A stretch of DNA of 64,000 bases, taken from Zymoseptoria tritici IPO323 (lineage: Eukaryota; Ascomycota; Dothideomycetes; Mycosphaerellales; Mycosphaerellaceae). The notes below the pieces were generated by a model. The model saw only the letters and a list, made by a program, of their open reading frames with translations, was not told the origin of the DNA and did not search any database. Both the position numbers and the translations under genes were made by a program. Position 1 is the first letter of the stretch. Each line of letters opens with the position of its first letter. Where the stretch lies: contig NC_018209.1 in assembly GCF_000219625.1 (NCBI RefSeq), forward strand, positions 1,612,001-1,676,000. Direction: 5' to 3'. Positions 10,721-21,880 of this stretch are shown here, one piece after another.

Positions 10721-13700
10721 GGACATTGCATAGTCTCCGCTACGTTTGATACAGGGTCGCAAATTACCCTAATCGACTAGAAGTTTGTAGTTCGCTACGA
10801 CCTCGCAACGGTCGAGGCCGAACTCCTATCTCTGGTTTAGCTTTAAGATTAAAGCATAACCTGTTATAGCGTGTATAATGTTCCTGTTCGGATAATAGAC
10901 GACAATAGTATCGTCAAAGAACACACTATACTTATATATAGGGTAGACAAAGATAGACTAGAGATCCTCTTTAGATAACACACTATGACGACGAAAGGAA
11001 TTAACATCTAGGTTAGTGCGGGAACCTGGCAATAGGGTCTAGGGACCGAAACTATCGGCAGGATCTCGTATAAAAGATTAAAGAAAGAGTTAAGGAACGA
11101 CAAGACTCCGCTTGTTATCGTCGGGTGGATTACAGTAATACCTACGGGATCTATGCGCCTCGCATATACTGTCGGCTTAGCTAAAGTGAAGGTAGTTAAA
11201 ATCCCTACGGCTCTCTTGGACTACACCGACGTATTTAACTCTAACTCCGCTTCTGCGTTGCTAACGCATCGAGCTACTAACTATGCTATTAACTTAGTCG
11301 AGGGCCAGGAACTACTATATAGCTCCCTATACAATCTCTCGGAGAAAGAGTTAGGTATCCTTCGGGATTACCTAGAAAAGGAGTTAGCCTCGGGTCGCAT
11401 ACAATATAGCATTAGCCCTGCGGGTGCACTAGTCATCTTTGTTCCAAAGAAGGGTGGCGAGCTACGTTTGTACGTCGACTACCGAGCACTCAACTCCATT
11501 ACTATTAAAGACAGATGCCCTCTGCCTTTAATTAATAAAACCTTAGATCGCCTAATAGGTGCGAAGTTCTTTACTACCCTCGATCTTAAGGAAGCATATT
11601 ATCGCATCTGCATTCGTAAGGGCGATAAATAGAAGACTGCGTTCCGTACGAGGTATGGCTATTACGAGTATAAGGTTATGCCCTTCGGCTTGACTAATGC
11701 TCCGGCTATATTCTAGGCCTATATTAACCATGCCCTGGCGGGCCTTCTCGATAACCTTTGTGTAGTATACCTCGACGACATATTAATTTATACCTATAGT
11801 AAGGACATCGAAGGCTATTAGGCTGCGGTCCGCAAGGTCCTAGACTGCTTGCGTATCGCAGAATTGTACATTAACCTTAAGAAGTGTACCTTCGCGGCAC
11901 AGGAGGTTTCGTATTTAGGGTTCCGTATTACGACCGAAGGTGTAACTACCGACCCTAAAAAGATCGCAACGATCTAGGAATAGCCGCAACCGAATAGCGT
12001 CTACGACGTTTAGGTCTTCCTAGGTTTTGTAAACTTCTACCGACGCTTCGTATTAGGATTTGCAAAGATTAGCGGCCCGATTACCGACCTGCTCTAGAAA
12101 GACAAGGAGTTCGTATAGGGCAGCGAAGCTAACGCGGCTTTTAGAAGGCTGAAGGAGGTTTTTACTAGCGATATCGTTCTTAGGTACTTCGATCCGAAGC
12201 TAAAGATCAAGCTAGAAACGGATGCCTCTAACTTTAGTATCTTAGGTATTATATCGCAGCTGCATCTAGATGGGAAATAGCACCCTGTTGCGTTTACGTC
12301 TCGAAAGATGTAGCCTACGGAGCGCAACTACTAGACGTACGATTAGGAGTTGTTAGCAATAGTGCACTACTTTAAGGTGTAGAGGCACTATTTTAGTAGT
12401 TCGGAAAACCCGGTCTAGGTTTATACGGACTACAACAATCTAAAAGGCATTCAGACTGTCCAGAAGTTGAATGCGAGGCAAGCGCGGTACGTACTATACC
12501 TAGGCTCATTCGACTTCGAGATTTTCTATTAAGTAGGGAAATCGAACCTAGCAGATAGACTATCTCGCAGACTGGATTACTAGACTAAAAATTCGGCTAT
12601 AAACGAACTACTTCCAACTTTGCAGAACAAGCTAAAGTTAACAAGTCAGAGCGTGATAGTTGCGTTTACTAGGATCGCAACCGAAAAGGATTAGGGACCC
12701 GATTACGGTATAACACCGTAGGGAGATCGTAACGACCTCCCGGACCAAAGCGACGCAGTCTTTGCAAAATCCCCCGTCGCTAGCACTTCTAAATGTATGC
12801 AGATCGTGCTACGCTGTGTAGCAAAAGTCCTGCTTACTAGCGCAACCGCATCTTCGGAAGATTTAAAACCTTTCCTCGAGCTGGTATCTTCGCTATAGGA
12901 TCGCGACGACTTTGTTAAGCGATAGAGATCTAGCGAAGAGGTATAGATAGAGAGTCGAAAGAAGCGCGGGAGTTAAGCATAGAGCTTAGGAGGCGACAAC
13001 TTGCTCTGTAGGTACAGCAAGTTGTATATGCTAAATAAACCGGCCGTAAGAAACGAAGTCGTAGCAGTTTACTACGACTCCAAGCTTGCAGGACATTTCG
13101 GCCCTAACAAGACTATTAAGCTTATTGCGAGGTCCTTATACTAGCCCGAACTGGACGCGGATGTTAAGCACTTCGTAAAGACATATAATGTCTACTAACG
13201 AATAAAGGCTCCGAGATTGTTGCCCTTAGGCAAATTGTCCAGCCTGCCGATTCTAGGAAAGAATTAGGAAGAAATCACCCTAGATTTCATTATGAAGTTG
13301 CCGCCGTCGAAGCGCAACGATAATGTATTTAATTCTATACTTATGATCGTGGACAGACGATTAAAGATAGCATTGTATATTCTAGGAAAAGAAACTTAGA
13401 AAGCTTTAGACTTCGCTAAAGTGTTTATAGATCGAGTAGCGTCTAAGTTTGGTTTCCCTAAAGGCATTATGTCCGACCGTGGTATACTCTTTACATCTGC
13501 ATTTTGGACAGAGCTATGTTTTTAATGCTAGATAAGAAGAAGACTAAGTACCGCGTATTATCCGCAAACGGATGGTCAAACTAAGCGTCAGAACCAAACG
13601 TTAGAAGGATTCCTAAGAGCATTCTATAATAAAAGACAGGATAATTAGGCTAAGTTGTTGCCATTGTAGTGGGGAATATCGCACTGTCACGTGCGGTCTG

Positions 13701-14595
13701 TATCTAGCTTCAGCTTCGTGTGCAGGTCGGAGGATTATCAAGACACGGACCTACAGAGACACCACCCTACGCACATGAGGCCCAACAGTACAGAGCACTC
13801 AATACTACCTCTTTTGCCCCCCTACCTTTCACTCTAATTGTATAGTTTACCGCCCTTTTTGCCCCCTATGCTACTCCATACGTCCGCACTGCTACTATCC
13901 GCGGGAGATCGGAACCTTTGGAAGTTCCCCCCTCACACCATATGCTAAATTCGCTTACAACAACTCGGACTATTTAAGTACTAGAAAAACGCCTTTTTTC
14001 CTAGTATATAGAGAGAATCCGCGATAGAACGATATGAACGAGGCCGTTTATTACAAAGGGGAGGCGCCGGTAGCAATCGAGCGGTTTAAGGAGATACAAA
14101 GCGCACGCGAATCGGCTGCGAAGAAGCTTAAGACCTCTCAGAAGTACTAGCAAAGGGCGTACGACAAGAAGCATCGCAACTATACGTTCCGTAGGGGCGA
14201 CTTAGTATTGCTAAGTGCGAAAAATCTGAAGTTGAAGAAGCCAAGCCGGAAGCTATTACCTAGGTTCGTAGGACCTTTCCGAGTGGACGATGTAATTAGA
14301 GAGAAGGCGCAGGCGTACCGCCTGGTGCTGCCTTCGTCATGGCAGATCTATAACGTCTTCTATATCTTACTACTGCAACCGTACTATGTTAGACCTAGCT
14401 TCGAGCTGAAGAATGTTAAGCTACCGGATGTTACTACGGATAGTAACGAGGTATACGAGGTAGAAAGAATTGTAGACTAGCGGACTCGCGATAGCGAGAT
14501 GTAGTATCGATTAAGATGGAAAGACTATGACGAGACTTGTGATACATAGCAAACCGCCGATAATTTCGAAGACATAGACGAGCTGTTGTAAGAAT
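10721..14595 (+). pseudogene. Gypsy-A Pol: protease, RT, RNase H, integrase, chromodomain
   Basis: The domains in order are an aspartic protease with FDTGSQITLI (about 10745); RT (about 11240-11960) with FVPKKGGELRLYVDYRALN, FTTLDLKEAYYRI, MPFGLTNAP and a VVYLDDILIY active site; RNase H (about 12150-12560) with LETDASNF; integrase (about 13030-13980) with LDFIMKLP and SDRG catalytic blocks; and the integrase C terminus plus a chromodomain (about 14270-14590) with YEVERIVD and RLRWKDY. Stops are TAG/TAA at Gln/Trp sites. The integrase HHCC zinc site is lost: the first His and both Cys read Tyr. A solo LTR interrupts integrase at 13665. Chromodomains of such elements direct integration to heterochromatin (family knowledge). 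Confidence 0.88.
13665..13937 (-). repeat. Solo LTR of the Gypsy-B family inside Gypsy-A integrase
   Basis: 273 bp running TGTAGTGGGG to CCTCACA, the reverse complement of the Gypsy-B LTR. It is flanked by CCAT on both sides (13661-13664 and 13938-13941). Deleting it and one CCAT restores the integrase frame exactly (KLLPYAKFAYNNS). Confidence 0.92.
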
Positions 14596-14789
14596 AGGAA
14601 GTTACTACGAAGTCACGGCGAAAGACCAGGAGAACATAGATCACGATTGAACATATTAGTATTGTCGAACTACCAAGTCGGTGTCGTCCCATACGTGTCG
14701 CATTCGAGACTCTAATCTAACTAATTGCCCGCGCCCGGAAAATGCGCTGTGTTAAAGAAGAGAAGTTATTATAGTAGTAACTACGAGTT

Positions 14790-16162
14790 GCAGTTACGAT
14801 GACAAGTCGTTGCGAGATAGGTGCGGAGTCGGTGCGGAGATCTACTCTTTACAGAGCGTCGTTCTTACGCGCCAGATCCTCTAGGTAATCCGCCAGACAA
14901 GCCTACATAATTTAATTGCGGTAGTTAGGATTAGCAGGAAACTAAAGGTACACCTCCTCTCGAACGGAGCGAGGCAGCAGGTTAGGGTTTGCCGCTGTCG
15001 GGTCGCCGCGAGTCCTAAGAGTCTAAAGACCTCCGAGGATATAGTTGCTACTTAGCGGAGTGCCTGCGGGTACGTTGCGGTTGGCCTTAACACAAAGAAC
15101 TGCATTAGCAACAGCAGTACGGGTGATCTCGCGGGACTCCTCCTCCGCCATACGGGCCTGCTCCTCTCGTACTTGGCGCTAGTCGCGCTCGCGCTAGATT
15201 ATAGCGGTGCGCTTAATCTCACGCTGGCGAGCCTCTTAGACTTGCTCCTCGCGGATGCGCTGGCGCTCGCGAAGGAGGGTGAGACGAGCAGATTGGGGAG
15301 TTAATGCAGAGTTAGTGCGAGCCGTAGGCGTAGTAAGGTTTAGAGGTAGATCAGCCGAGCTAGCGTTGAATAGAGTGGCGGGACGGCTACCGGCGGTACT
15401 ATTAAATATTCCAGCCTTACGATCGAGGTCCTCTTAGGTACGCTCCGCAAGCTGTTAATCGAGGCGTAGAGCTTTAGCTTAGTTATCGGCGATCTGGCGG
15501 CGAAGACGGTCCTACTTAGTTACTGAGTTTGGAAGAGCGCTACTTATTATTGCGGGATCGATCTCGGCGAGAGGTTAGCGACCGCGGTTGTCGCGAGTAG
15601 GAGTACCCTCCGGGCTGCCTAGAAGGGTGTTCTTATCGAAGGTTATGCAGTTAATAGAGCGGTTACGGATAAAGTCGTTGCCGGCGGCACCGGTGCAGCT
15701 GCCTTACGTAGCAGGAACAGAAACACCTCCGCCACGAGAGCGGTTGCGCTTGTTAGCCGAGCGGATAGTACGGCGCTGCTTATTATAACGGGCACGCTGC
15801 TCCTAGCGAGCCGCCTTGCGCGCTGCTTTTGTACGCTTTTCCTTCGCGAGGCGGAGAGCACTGCCGCCCTTACGAGGCAACTTGCTCTTTAGCACGCGGC
15901 CACCAGAAGCCCTACTGTTGTTAGAAGAGCCGCGACGGCGACTACGGCGGACCGCGGGGGAGTATACGACATCGTCCTCTTCTTCGTCCTTAGACGACTC
16001 TTCGGTGTCGGAGACCTCGCTTAAGCTAGCATCCTTATTATAGTCTTCATCGCCTTCATCCTCCGAGTCGCTACTAGCAGCCGCGGTTGCACTAGAGGCG
16101 CTACAGTCGTTAACGCAAGTCGAAGGGGTGCTAGGGGCCTTATAGTTAGAGGGGAGATGCAT
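14790..16162 (-). pseudogene. Antisense accessory frame of Gypsy-A, unrecognised
   Basis: A minus-strand frame runs about 450 codons between the chromodomain and the 3' LTR, in register throughout, with stops of RIP type. It starts at or before ATG 16162 and may extend upstream to about 16700. The N-terminal part is Ser/Asp/Glu-rich and acidic (SSDSEDEGDEDYN, TEESSKDEEEDDVVY), then basic (RRSRRRGSS, RLAKEKRTKAARKAAR). The middle is charged, and a likely coiled coil follows (LLRERQRIREEQV, REEQARMAEEESREI), then a C-terminal NVPAGTPLSSNYILGGL. I recognise no domain. The sense strand here has no comparable frame. Antisense ORFs at this position are known from some plant Gypsy elements; in this element it could be a captured gene. 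Confidence 0.6.
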
Positions 16163-16199
16163 GTCGGCAGGGCCGGAGCTAAAGGTAATCGCACCCTAT

Positions 16200-17391
16200 T
16201 TGTTGGAGGCGAAAGGGCGTGCGGCGAGATGTAGTTCGATTACTCCGTTAGAGCGGGGAGTCTAAAGAAAGCGAAAAGTTAGTAAAAGGTCGTTGCGGTA
16301 TAGTTATAGGACAACATACGCGCGACGCGCCAGAAGAAAACATGCTAGCCACCTACGAGGCGTGTGTGCTATTAAGGCGCGCGGCGGCCTCGTTAGCGAG
16401 GAGAGTGGCCTCTATATTAGAACAAGGCTTCGAAGTTAGGCCGAACAACCGGTGTCCCTGGCGAGACGCATTCGCCTCTATCTGCTAGATCTCGGAGTTG
16501 TGCATCTTTGCAGCTAGAGACAGGTTAAGGCCGGCCGTAAAAGCTACGTTATCCTCGCGGACACACTCCTCTAAGTTATCTAATAGGATGCCCTCCTCCT
16601 CTATTTCGCGGCGGACGCGGTTGATTTCCTCGTAGTAGATATTAAAGAGGGAATGGATCTTATTAACTCTACCCTACATACCGCCGAGCACCTACGATGT
16701 AGTTAGTTAAAGTCTACAAGTTATAGCGAAGCGTATACGTACCTAATAGCAACCTTTACGGTTGTTGGAGTTGTAAAACTTGCAAGCCTTATTTAGTAGC
16801 TTGTTGTATTCCCTACTAACCGCAATAGACTTTACGCACCTATAGCAATCGATCTAGGTAGCAGGAGCATCCGGAGCTATGTCGTCTGCGCTCTACTTGT
16901 AGACGGCTTCTTCTGGCAGGTCTGTTAGATACACGAAGTCCGCTATAGCGCCCTTCTAATAGCCTATAGCTATAGAGGCGCGCGGCACGCTTGCGTGCGG
17001 GTGATAATGTCGGTTAGTAATATTAGTTGCGGATCGGTTGCGGGTCGGTTACGAATACGGTATAAAAAGAAGATGTCCCGTCGAGAAAAAGTTGTTCGTA
17101 AGGAAAATATTTAGGGTATGAACTCGCGGGCGTTCCGCCGAGGATTAACTAGAGTGTTGATGAAAATTCGGAATAACAACGCGGGGCTGCGCCCAGCGAC
17201 CGTCGCTACGCGGACGCTTCGCAACGACCAAACCGAGATAACTAAAGGCACGTGAACGGTAGCGGATCGCAAGGGATCCGAGAGGAGTAAGAAATAAATA
17301 CTAAGGGAGTTAGGACTACAAAGCGCAAGGAGGCGTAGGCGGATAGCCAGGGCCTCTACTGCTAAGGACATTAGCACAAGGAGGAGGCGTG
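16200..17391. other. Gypsy-A 3' internal region, mostly uninterpreted
   Basis: This holds a possible N-terminal extension of the antisense frame and noncoding DNA up to the purine tract before the 3' LTR. An 88-codon minus frame at 17111-17377 has no domain. Confidence 0.5.
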
Positions 17392-17693
17392 TGTAAAAGG
17401 CGCCAAGGCTGAACGTAGGCGGACCGTAGGGACCTTTAGGTCGTTGCGAAGTCCCTACGATATCGTTGCGGTGTGCATATGCGGGTGCGAGTTAGATGTC
17501 GCGTAGCGAGTCGTAGGCGTCCCGCACCTATTCCGTACCGACTTGTGTCTATCTCTCGAGGGTTAAATAGGTAGCCGCCGTAGGCGGATCGAAAGGGTAA
17601 GAATTACTCTTGCACCAGATAGTACGGTATCCTCACACTGTTGCACACCCGAGTAGTACGCTTGTTCATACATCCCTACTACTTATTATTACA
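17392..17693 (+). repeat. Gypsy-A 3' LTR
   Basis: 302 bp, partner of 8956-9257. It is followed by the target duplication AAATG at 17694-17698, which is also the start of a Gypsy-B hairpin. Confidence 0.9.
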
Positions 17694-17696
17694 AAA

Positions 17697-17735
17697 TGTT
17701 TCCTAGACCCGATGCGGATTTTGGGTCTAGCAAAG
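17697..17735. repeat. Gypsy-B hairpin, copy 1
   Basis: TGTTTCCTAGACCC pairs with GGGTCTAGCAAAGG across a 12-nt loop. The Gypsy-A target site AAATG overlaps the start of the hairpin. Confidence 0.7.
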
Positions 17736-17768
17736 GCTATAAACCTATCGCTAAGTACTATCCTCCTA

Positions 17769-20560
17769 CTACATGTCGCGTCCAGGTACGCGCTTGCTAT
17801 CCCTGCCGATAAGTAAGTCGGGGACTTCCTAGGGTACTACGACGTCCGCATCTCTCTGCCTAAGTAGCTTACGTTCCCTGTCGTCTACATCGTTAGGCGC
17901 GACTTTAGCTAGTAGAGGCTGGTGCTTCTAGAAGCCGGTCGGATGCTTGTCCTTAGCGTTGTAGTACGATCGGTTACCGAACGTATTCCTCTTAGCGTAC
18001 TTAATGTCCTTATAGGTTGCCTTTACTCGAGCTATAGTCGCATCTCGCTACTTCTTAATCTATGCCCTTAGATCGACAACATTAAGGCGTATAAGCTTTT
18101 CTAATTCGACGACGACTCTAGGGCTCTCCTACTTCTCGTAAGCAACAAGTACAGCAGCGATGTAGTTGTTAGGTATTAAAGACACAGCTGTAGGGAAGGC
18201 GTAAGGAATCTTGCCGTACTTGTTAATAAGCCCGGAGGGTGTCTTGTCGGGGGCGGTCAGGTCTATGTAAGCTTTGCGTAGCATCTCCTAGTTACTAGCT
18301 TCGGCACACTCGAGAGAACTATCTATATATACAGCTACGAACTAGGGAAGAATCGTTCGACGCTCGGTCTCTGCCTTAGTGTCGACACTATGTAGTAGAT
18401 GCGGAACCGTAATGCGAACATTAAATGCCTTATAAGGAACGTATTCCCACTTAAGCTTATAGCGATCTAGGAAGTATTGCGGCAGCACCGTATTATCGAT
18501 CTTCTATACTGCTCCGTCTGCGCAGTTGTTAGCCTTTATCTACTAGTACTATTCCTAAAAGATCTCCTTCTCGTACATCCTCTTAACGAGCACCGTACAG
18601 TCCTTCTTGCCCTCGTCTGTTAAGGAGACCGTACCTTAAATCTGGTTAATACCGCGATTCTCCTCGACTATGCGGCTAACCGTAAGGTCGATGTGCTTAA
18701 AGGTAGTGTTGTCACCCTTCTTAGTGCTTTTGGCGTAGTATAGGTACGACACCAGCCGGTGCTTATAGTTACCTCGCAGAAGAACATATAGCAGCTAGTA
18801 TAAGATGTCCTAGCGGATAAGCTGCTAGATCTAAGAGTAGCACATCGTGCGAAGCCATCCGTAGTTAGGCTAGCTATTAATTTCGCGCTAATGCTACAAG
18901 TACATGTCTATTTCCTTATTAATAATCTTGCAAAGGGCCTTATCCTGTCCGATCTACGCAAAGAGGGGAATGTTAAGCGTGCCATTTCTCTTAAACTCGT
19001 TCTCCTAACCGGCCGTTAAGTACATCGCTTAGCGAGCCTTGTTAAAGAAGCTGTTAAAGTTAAGCTAGCCGAGTTCTCTACGCGGGACGTTATTATCGAA
19101 GCGGTACGGCCTAAGGAAGTCTAATAGTCGAGACGGACGAGCATCCTTAAACTACATCTTGTACGTCTCGGAACCTGTCTTTAGCTAGCTAAGCTTATAC
19201 GTATCGTACTTGAGGGTAGTAAGTTTAAAGAGCGTGTTATTCTTCGCTATTACATTCCCGGTCTTTACCTTAATTCCGAAGTATTAAAGCAAGTCCCTCG
19301 CATAATTATAGCACAGGAACGTGCACTTATCCTTTAGCTTCGTACTGTCCGGATACAGCAGCTGCAGGCATCGAAATAGCTAGTTCGGGGTAGCAAGACG
19401 TTGCAAAAGCGGAAGCCTCCTTAGGCTATTAATCGTGGCGATGATTTAAGGTAAGGCGTTCTTACAATTACAGGTCGTGTTCGTAGGTTCCGTAATAGGC
19501 ATACCGAGCGCGATCTGTGTTTCAGTTACTACCTAACTTACCGAGCGAGCCCTTCCCGTAGTGCGAACAATAGGAGACGCGTAGATACTCCCTCCGAGAC
19601 CAGGGCTAGAAATAGATCTGCCGGAGTATAGTATTTAGGGGCGGCCGGAGCTACTCTCGGAAGGGGTACCGCGAATAGGAAGACTGCCGAGATTAGCTGG
19701 CTTTTCCTTAGTTTTGGACCTCGTACTTATGGCGGGAGGTGCTTCGATCTGTTTCTAAGTGTTAGATCCAGACGCAATTTCCTTCTCCTTTCCCTTAGGC
19801 TTGTAGGGTACTATCTACCTACGACTATCTATGTGCCGGTTGTACGTGTTACGCACAATGTTAATCTGCTCCTGTGTAGGGCGATCGATTCCTCCTAGTT
19901 TAGCAACTGTAAAGAAGTCCTTAGTAGTGTACTTAGTCCCTCTCGGATCTATATGTCCCTGTCTAGCGCCCTAACTATACTAACGAATGTATTCTCGTAA
20001 AACAAGTATAGCTACTGTCGTACCCTTATCGAACTACGTCTTGTACTTCGAAGACAGCTTTCGAATCTCTTTTGCTATGTTCTCGGATTTGTATATGTAT
20101 TGCCTTAGTTCCGGGTTTGCATCTATTACGTCCTGTCCCTATTCTTTTGTAAGGGCGTCGTAAATGCCCTTCTTGCGGTTGCGGGTCCTCCTACTACCCG
20201 TAGCTGCCGCTACCAGCCTCGGATAAGTAGCTGCAATACTGTCCTATCTAGTAATCCTCTCGGTTCCTAAGGTAATAGGGACCCGGTTTATCTGCACGAA
20301 ATCCTATATGCCTACTGCAAATTCTGCTACTTTTTCCAATCCTAATTCTAAGGTATTAACGATGTCTAACACTACTCGCTCGCGGTCCGCGTCTAGCATG
20401 CTCTTAAGGAGACTCTCGAGTTTTCCTAGCTCTCTAGTGTTCTACGCAGTCGAGAAGGCTACACGCATTTCTTTATTATTTGTAGAGGGTGCGCTCCGGA
20501 GGCGAGCTAGGATGTTGTCTATGTCGGTAGTAGTATGCGCAGTTACGCTCGTTGTTAAGG
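17769..20560 (-). pseudogene. Gypsy-B extra long frame downstream of integrase, unrecognised
   Basis: A minus-strand frame of about 900 codons, same orientation as gag-pol, stays in register from about 20560 to 17769, interrupted by TAG/TAA at presumable Trp/Gln positions. Segments include LRSAPSTNNKEMRVAFSTA, TPTQEQ-like repeats of charged residues, TYNRHIDSR, a Ser/Pro-rich linker (about 19600-19750), NTTCNCKNALP, YNYARDLL, FLRPYRFDNNVPRREL, VLPQYFLDRYKLKWEYVPY and AFPTAVSLIPNNYIAAVLV, with a basic C terminus. It is not RT, RNase H, integrase or chromodomain, and I recognise no known domain; many positions would be tryptophan if TAG were TGG. It could be an accessory protein of the element or a captured gene. 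Confidence 0.6.
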
Positions 20561-20599
20561 TGTGTTGTGTGCGCTCGGTGCGCTCGTATCGTTTCGAAG

Positions 20600-20710
20600 C
20601 TGTTTTTGCGCTAATGCGCTTAGGTGGTATGTATGTTGTTTTGCGCTAATGCGCTCGGTTGGTATGTGTGTTGTTTTACGCTAATGCGCTCGGTTGGTAA
20701 GCGTGTCGAG
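20600..20710. repeat. Tandem repeat, about 36-bp unit, three copies
   Basis: The core GCGCTAATGCGCT is followed by a YGGTTGGTATGTGTGTTGTTTT-type segment and occurs three times, with the last unit diverged. It lies just upstream of the unrecognised Gypsy-B frame as read on the minus strand. GCGC flanking TAAT is self-complementary at its ends. Confidence 0.75.
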
Positions 20711-20917
20711 GGGGGCTCGTAGAGGATGTTTAATTAGGTCGAAGGTCTGCGAGGACGCAGATAAGGTTCGTCTAGGAGGAAAAGGAGTCGTTAGGGGAGG
20801 TGCAAGGAGATAGGAAAGAAAGAAGATGTAGTAGATGTTATAAGGAAGTCGGAGGTGTAGAGAAGATTAAGGCTTTTAAGTAGGGCGAGTAGGTAGAAAG
20901 CGGGTCCCTTACTTGTT

Positions 20918-21120
20918 CGTAAATTGTGTGTGTGCTTATGCTCGTAATTGTTAGAAGAGCTCGTAATTGTTAGGAAAGGCCTGTAATTGTTGTATCGGTA
21001 ATTGTTATGTCGGTAATTATTAGTTCGTAAATTGTGTGCGTGCTTGTGTTCGTAATTGTTAGAAAAGCTCGTAATTGTTAGGAAAGGCCTGTAATTGTTG
21101 TGTCGGTAATTGTTGCGCAC
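20918..21120. repeat. Direct duplication of about 105 bp built from GTAATTGTTAG motifs
   Basis: Two copies start TTCGTAAATTGTGTG (20918 and about 21023) and contain the same order of CGTAATTGTTAG, GGAAAGGCC and TCGGTAATTGTT elements. The dense GTAATTGTT repetition looks like an array of sites, but its function is unknown. Confidence 0.75.
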
Positions 21121-21339
21121 GCAGGTGCTCGCATTAGCAGTCTCGTAATTGTGGCAGAATGTGCACGATTGTCTAGGAAAAGGCAGCCTAGCCCCTAAAT
21201 GTTCGAAAGGGCGACTAAGCTTCGTAAATTGTAACTCCCTCCCCTTTAGGGTAGAGAACGTGTGTTTAGTACGCTCTAAACAATAGTAGATTAGTCGTAG
21301 CCAGCAGAGACACCTAGGCAATGTCCTATCCTTCGTAAA

Positions 21340-21377
21340 TGTTTACTAGACCCCTTTTTCTAAATAGTCTAGCAAAT
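21340..21377. repeat. Gypsy-B hairpin, copy 2
   Basis: TGTTTACTAGACC and TAGTCTAGCAAATA arms around a T-rich loop. Confidence 0.6.
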
Positions 21378-21670
21378 AACTAGGCCTATCCGGCAGCACC
21401 AGCCTTAGAAAGATGTCCTCCGGCAGGAGGTAACAACAACAGCTGCTCGCTCGTAATTATGCGTGTGAATTTGTTCGTAAACGTCCTTCGTGAATGCGCT
21501 AGTAATTGTAGTGTACTCGTTTAGCTATGTCGGCAGGCAGGCGTCGAGGACGGAGATAAGGTCGTGCCTAGGGAGTCTTGCTATAGGCGAAAAGAGCTCC
21601 CTTTAACACAAAGAAATGTATGTGTCTCTTTGGGTAATAATAATGCTTGCCCGAGAGAGCGAGCAGAGCC

Positions 21671-21696
21671 TTTACTAGACTACCGGTCTAGAAAAT
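21671..21696. repeat. Gypsy-B hairpin, copy 3
   Basis: TTTACTAGAC and GGTCTAGAAAATA arms with almost no loop. Confidence 0.6.
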
Positions 21697-21727
21697 AACT
21701 ATAGTAAGCCGAGAGCATACGTCGCTA

Positions 21728-21757
21728 TGTTTGCCAGACCCTTAGTCTAGGAAACAT
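21728..21757. repeat. Gypsy-B hairpin, copy 4
   Basis: TGTTTGCCAGACCC and TAGTCTAGGAAACA arms. The first arm reads CCAGAC where other copies read CTAGAC, a CpA/TpA difference as expected for RIP. Confidence 0.65.
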
Positions 21758-21880
21758 TCTAATGCGAATTATAGCCGCACTTAGATTCTTAGGTACTGTG
21801 ATCGTTCTTCCGGGGATAGCGAGGATTCCCTTACCCCCTATACGATGTTCGGAGGTCCGGGAGCCGGTTCTCTATACTGT

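Larger units (their letters stand above)
8956..17693 (+). mobile_element. Gypsy-A: chromodomain-bearing Gypsy retrotransposon inserted in Gypsy-B
   Basis: LTRs of 302 bp (8956-9257 and 17392-17693) run TGTGAAAGG or TGTAAAAGG to TTATTACA, and the element is flanked by AAATG on both sides (8951-8955 and 17694-17698), a 5-bp duplication. Inside are Gag, protease, RT, RNase H, integrase and a C-terminal chromodomain in one sense frame broken by TAG/TAA, then an antisense frame. The 5' LTR is followed by TAGTAATTC, a primer-binding site whose TGG may have become TAG. The 3' LTR is preceded by an AAGGAGGAGG-type purine tract. The visible differences between the LTRs are transitions, mostly CA to TA or TG to TA. 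Confidence 0.9.
21121..21880. other. Gypsy-B spacer between integrase and the extra frame
   Basis: It is noncoding, with three of the Gypsy-B hairpins (21340-21377, 21671-21696, 21728-21757) and further scattered CGTAATT motifs. No gene is seen. Confidence 0.55.
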
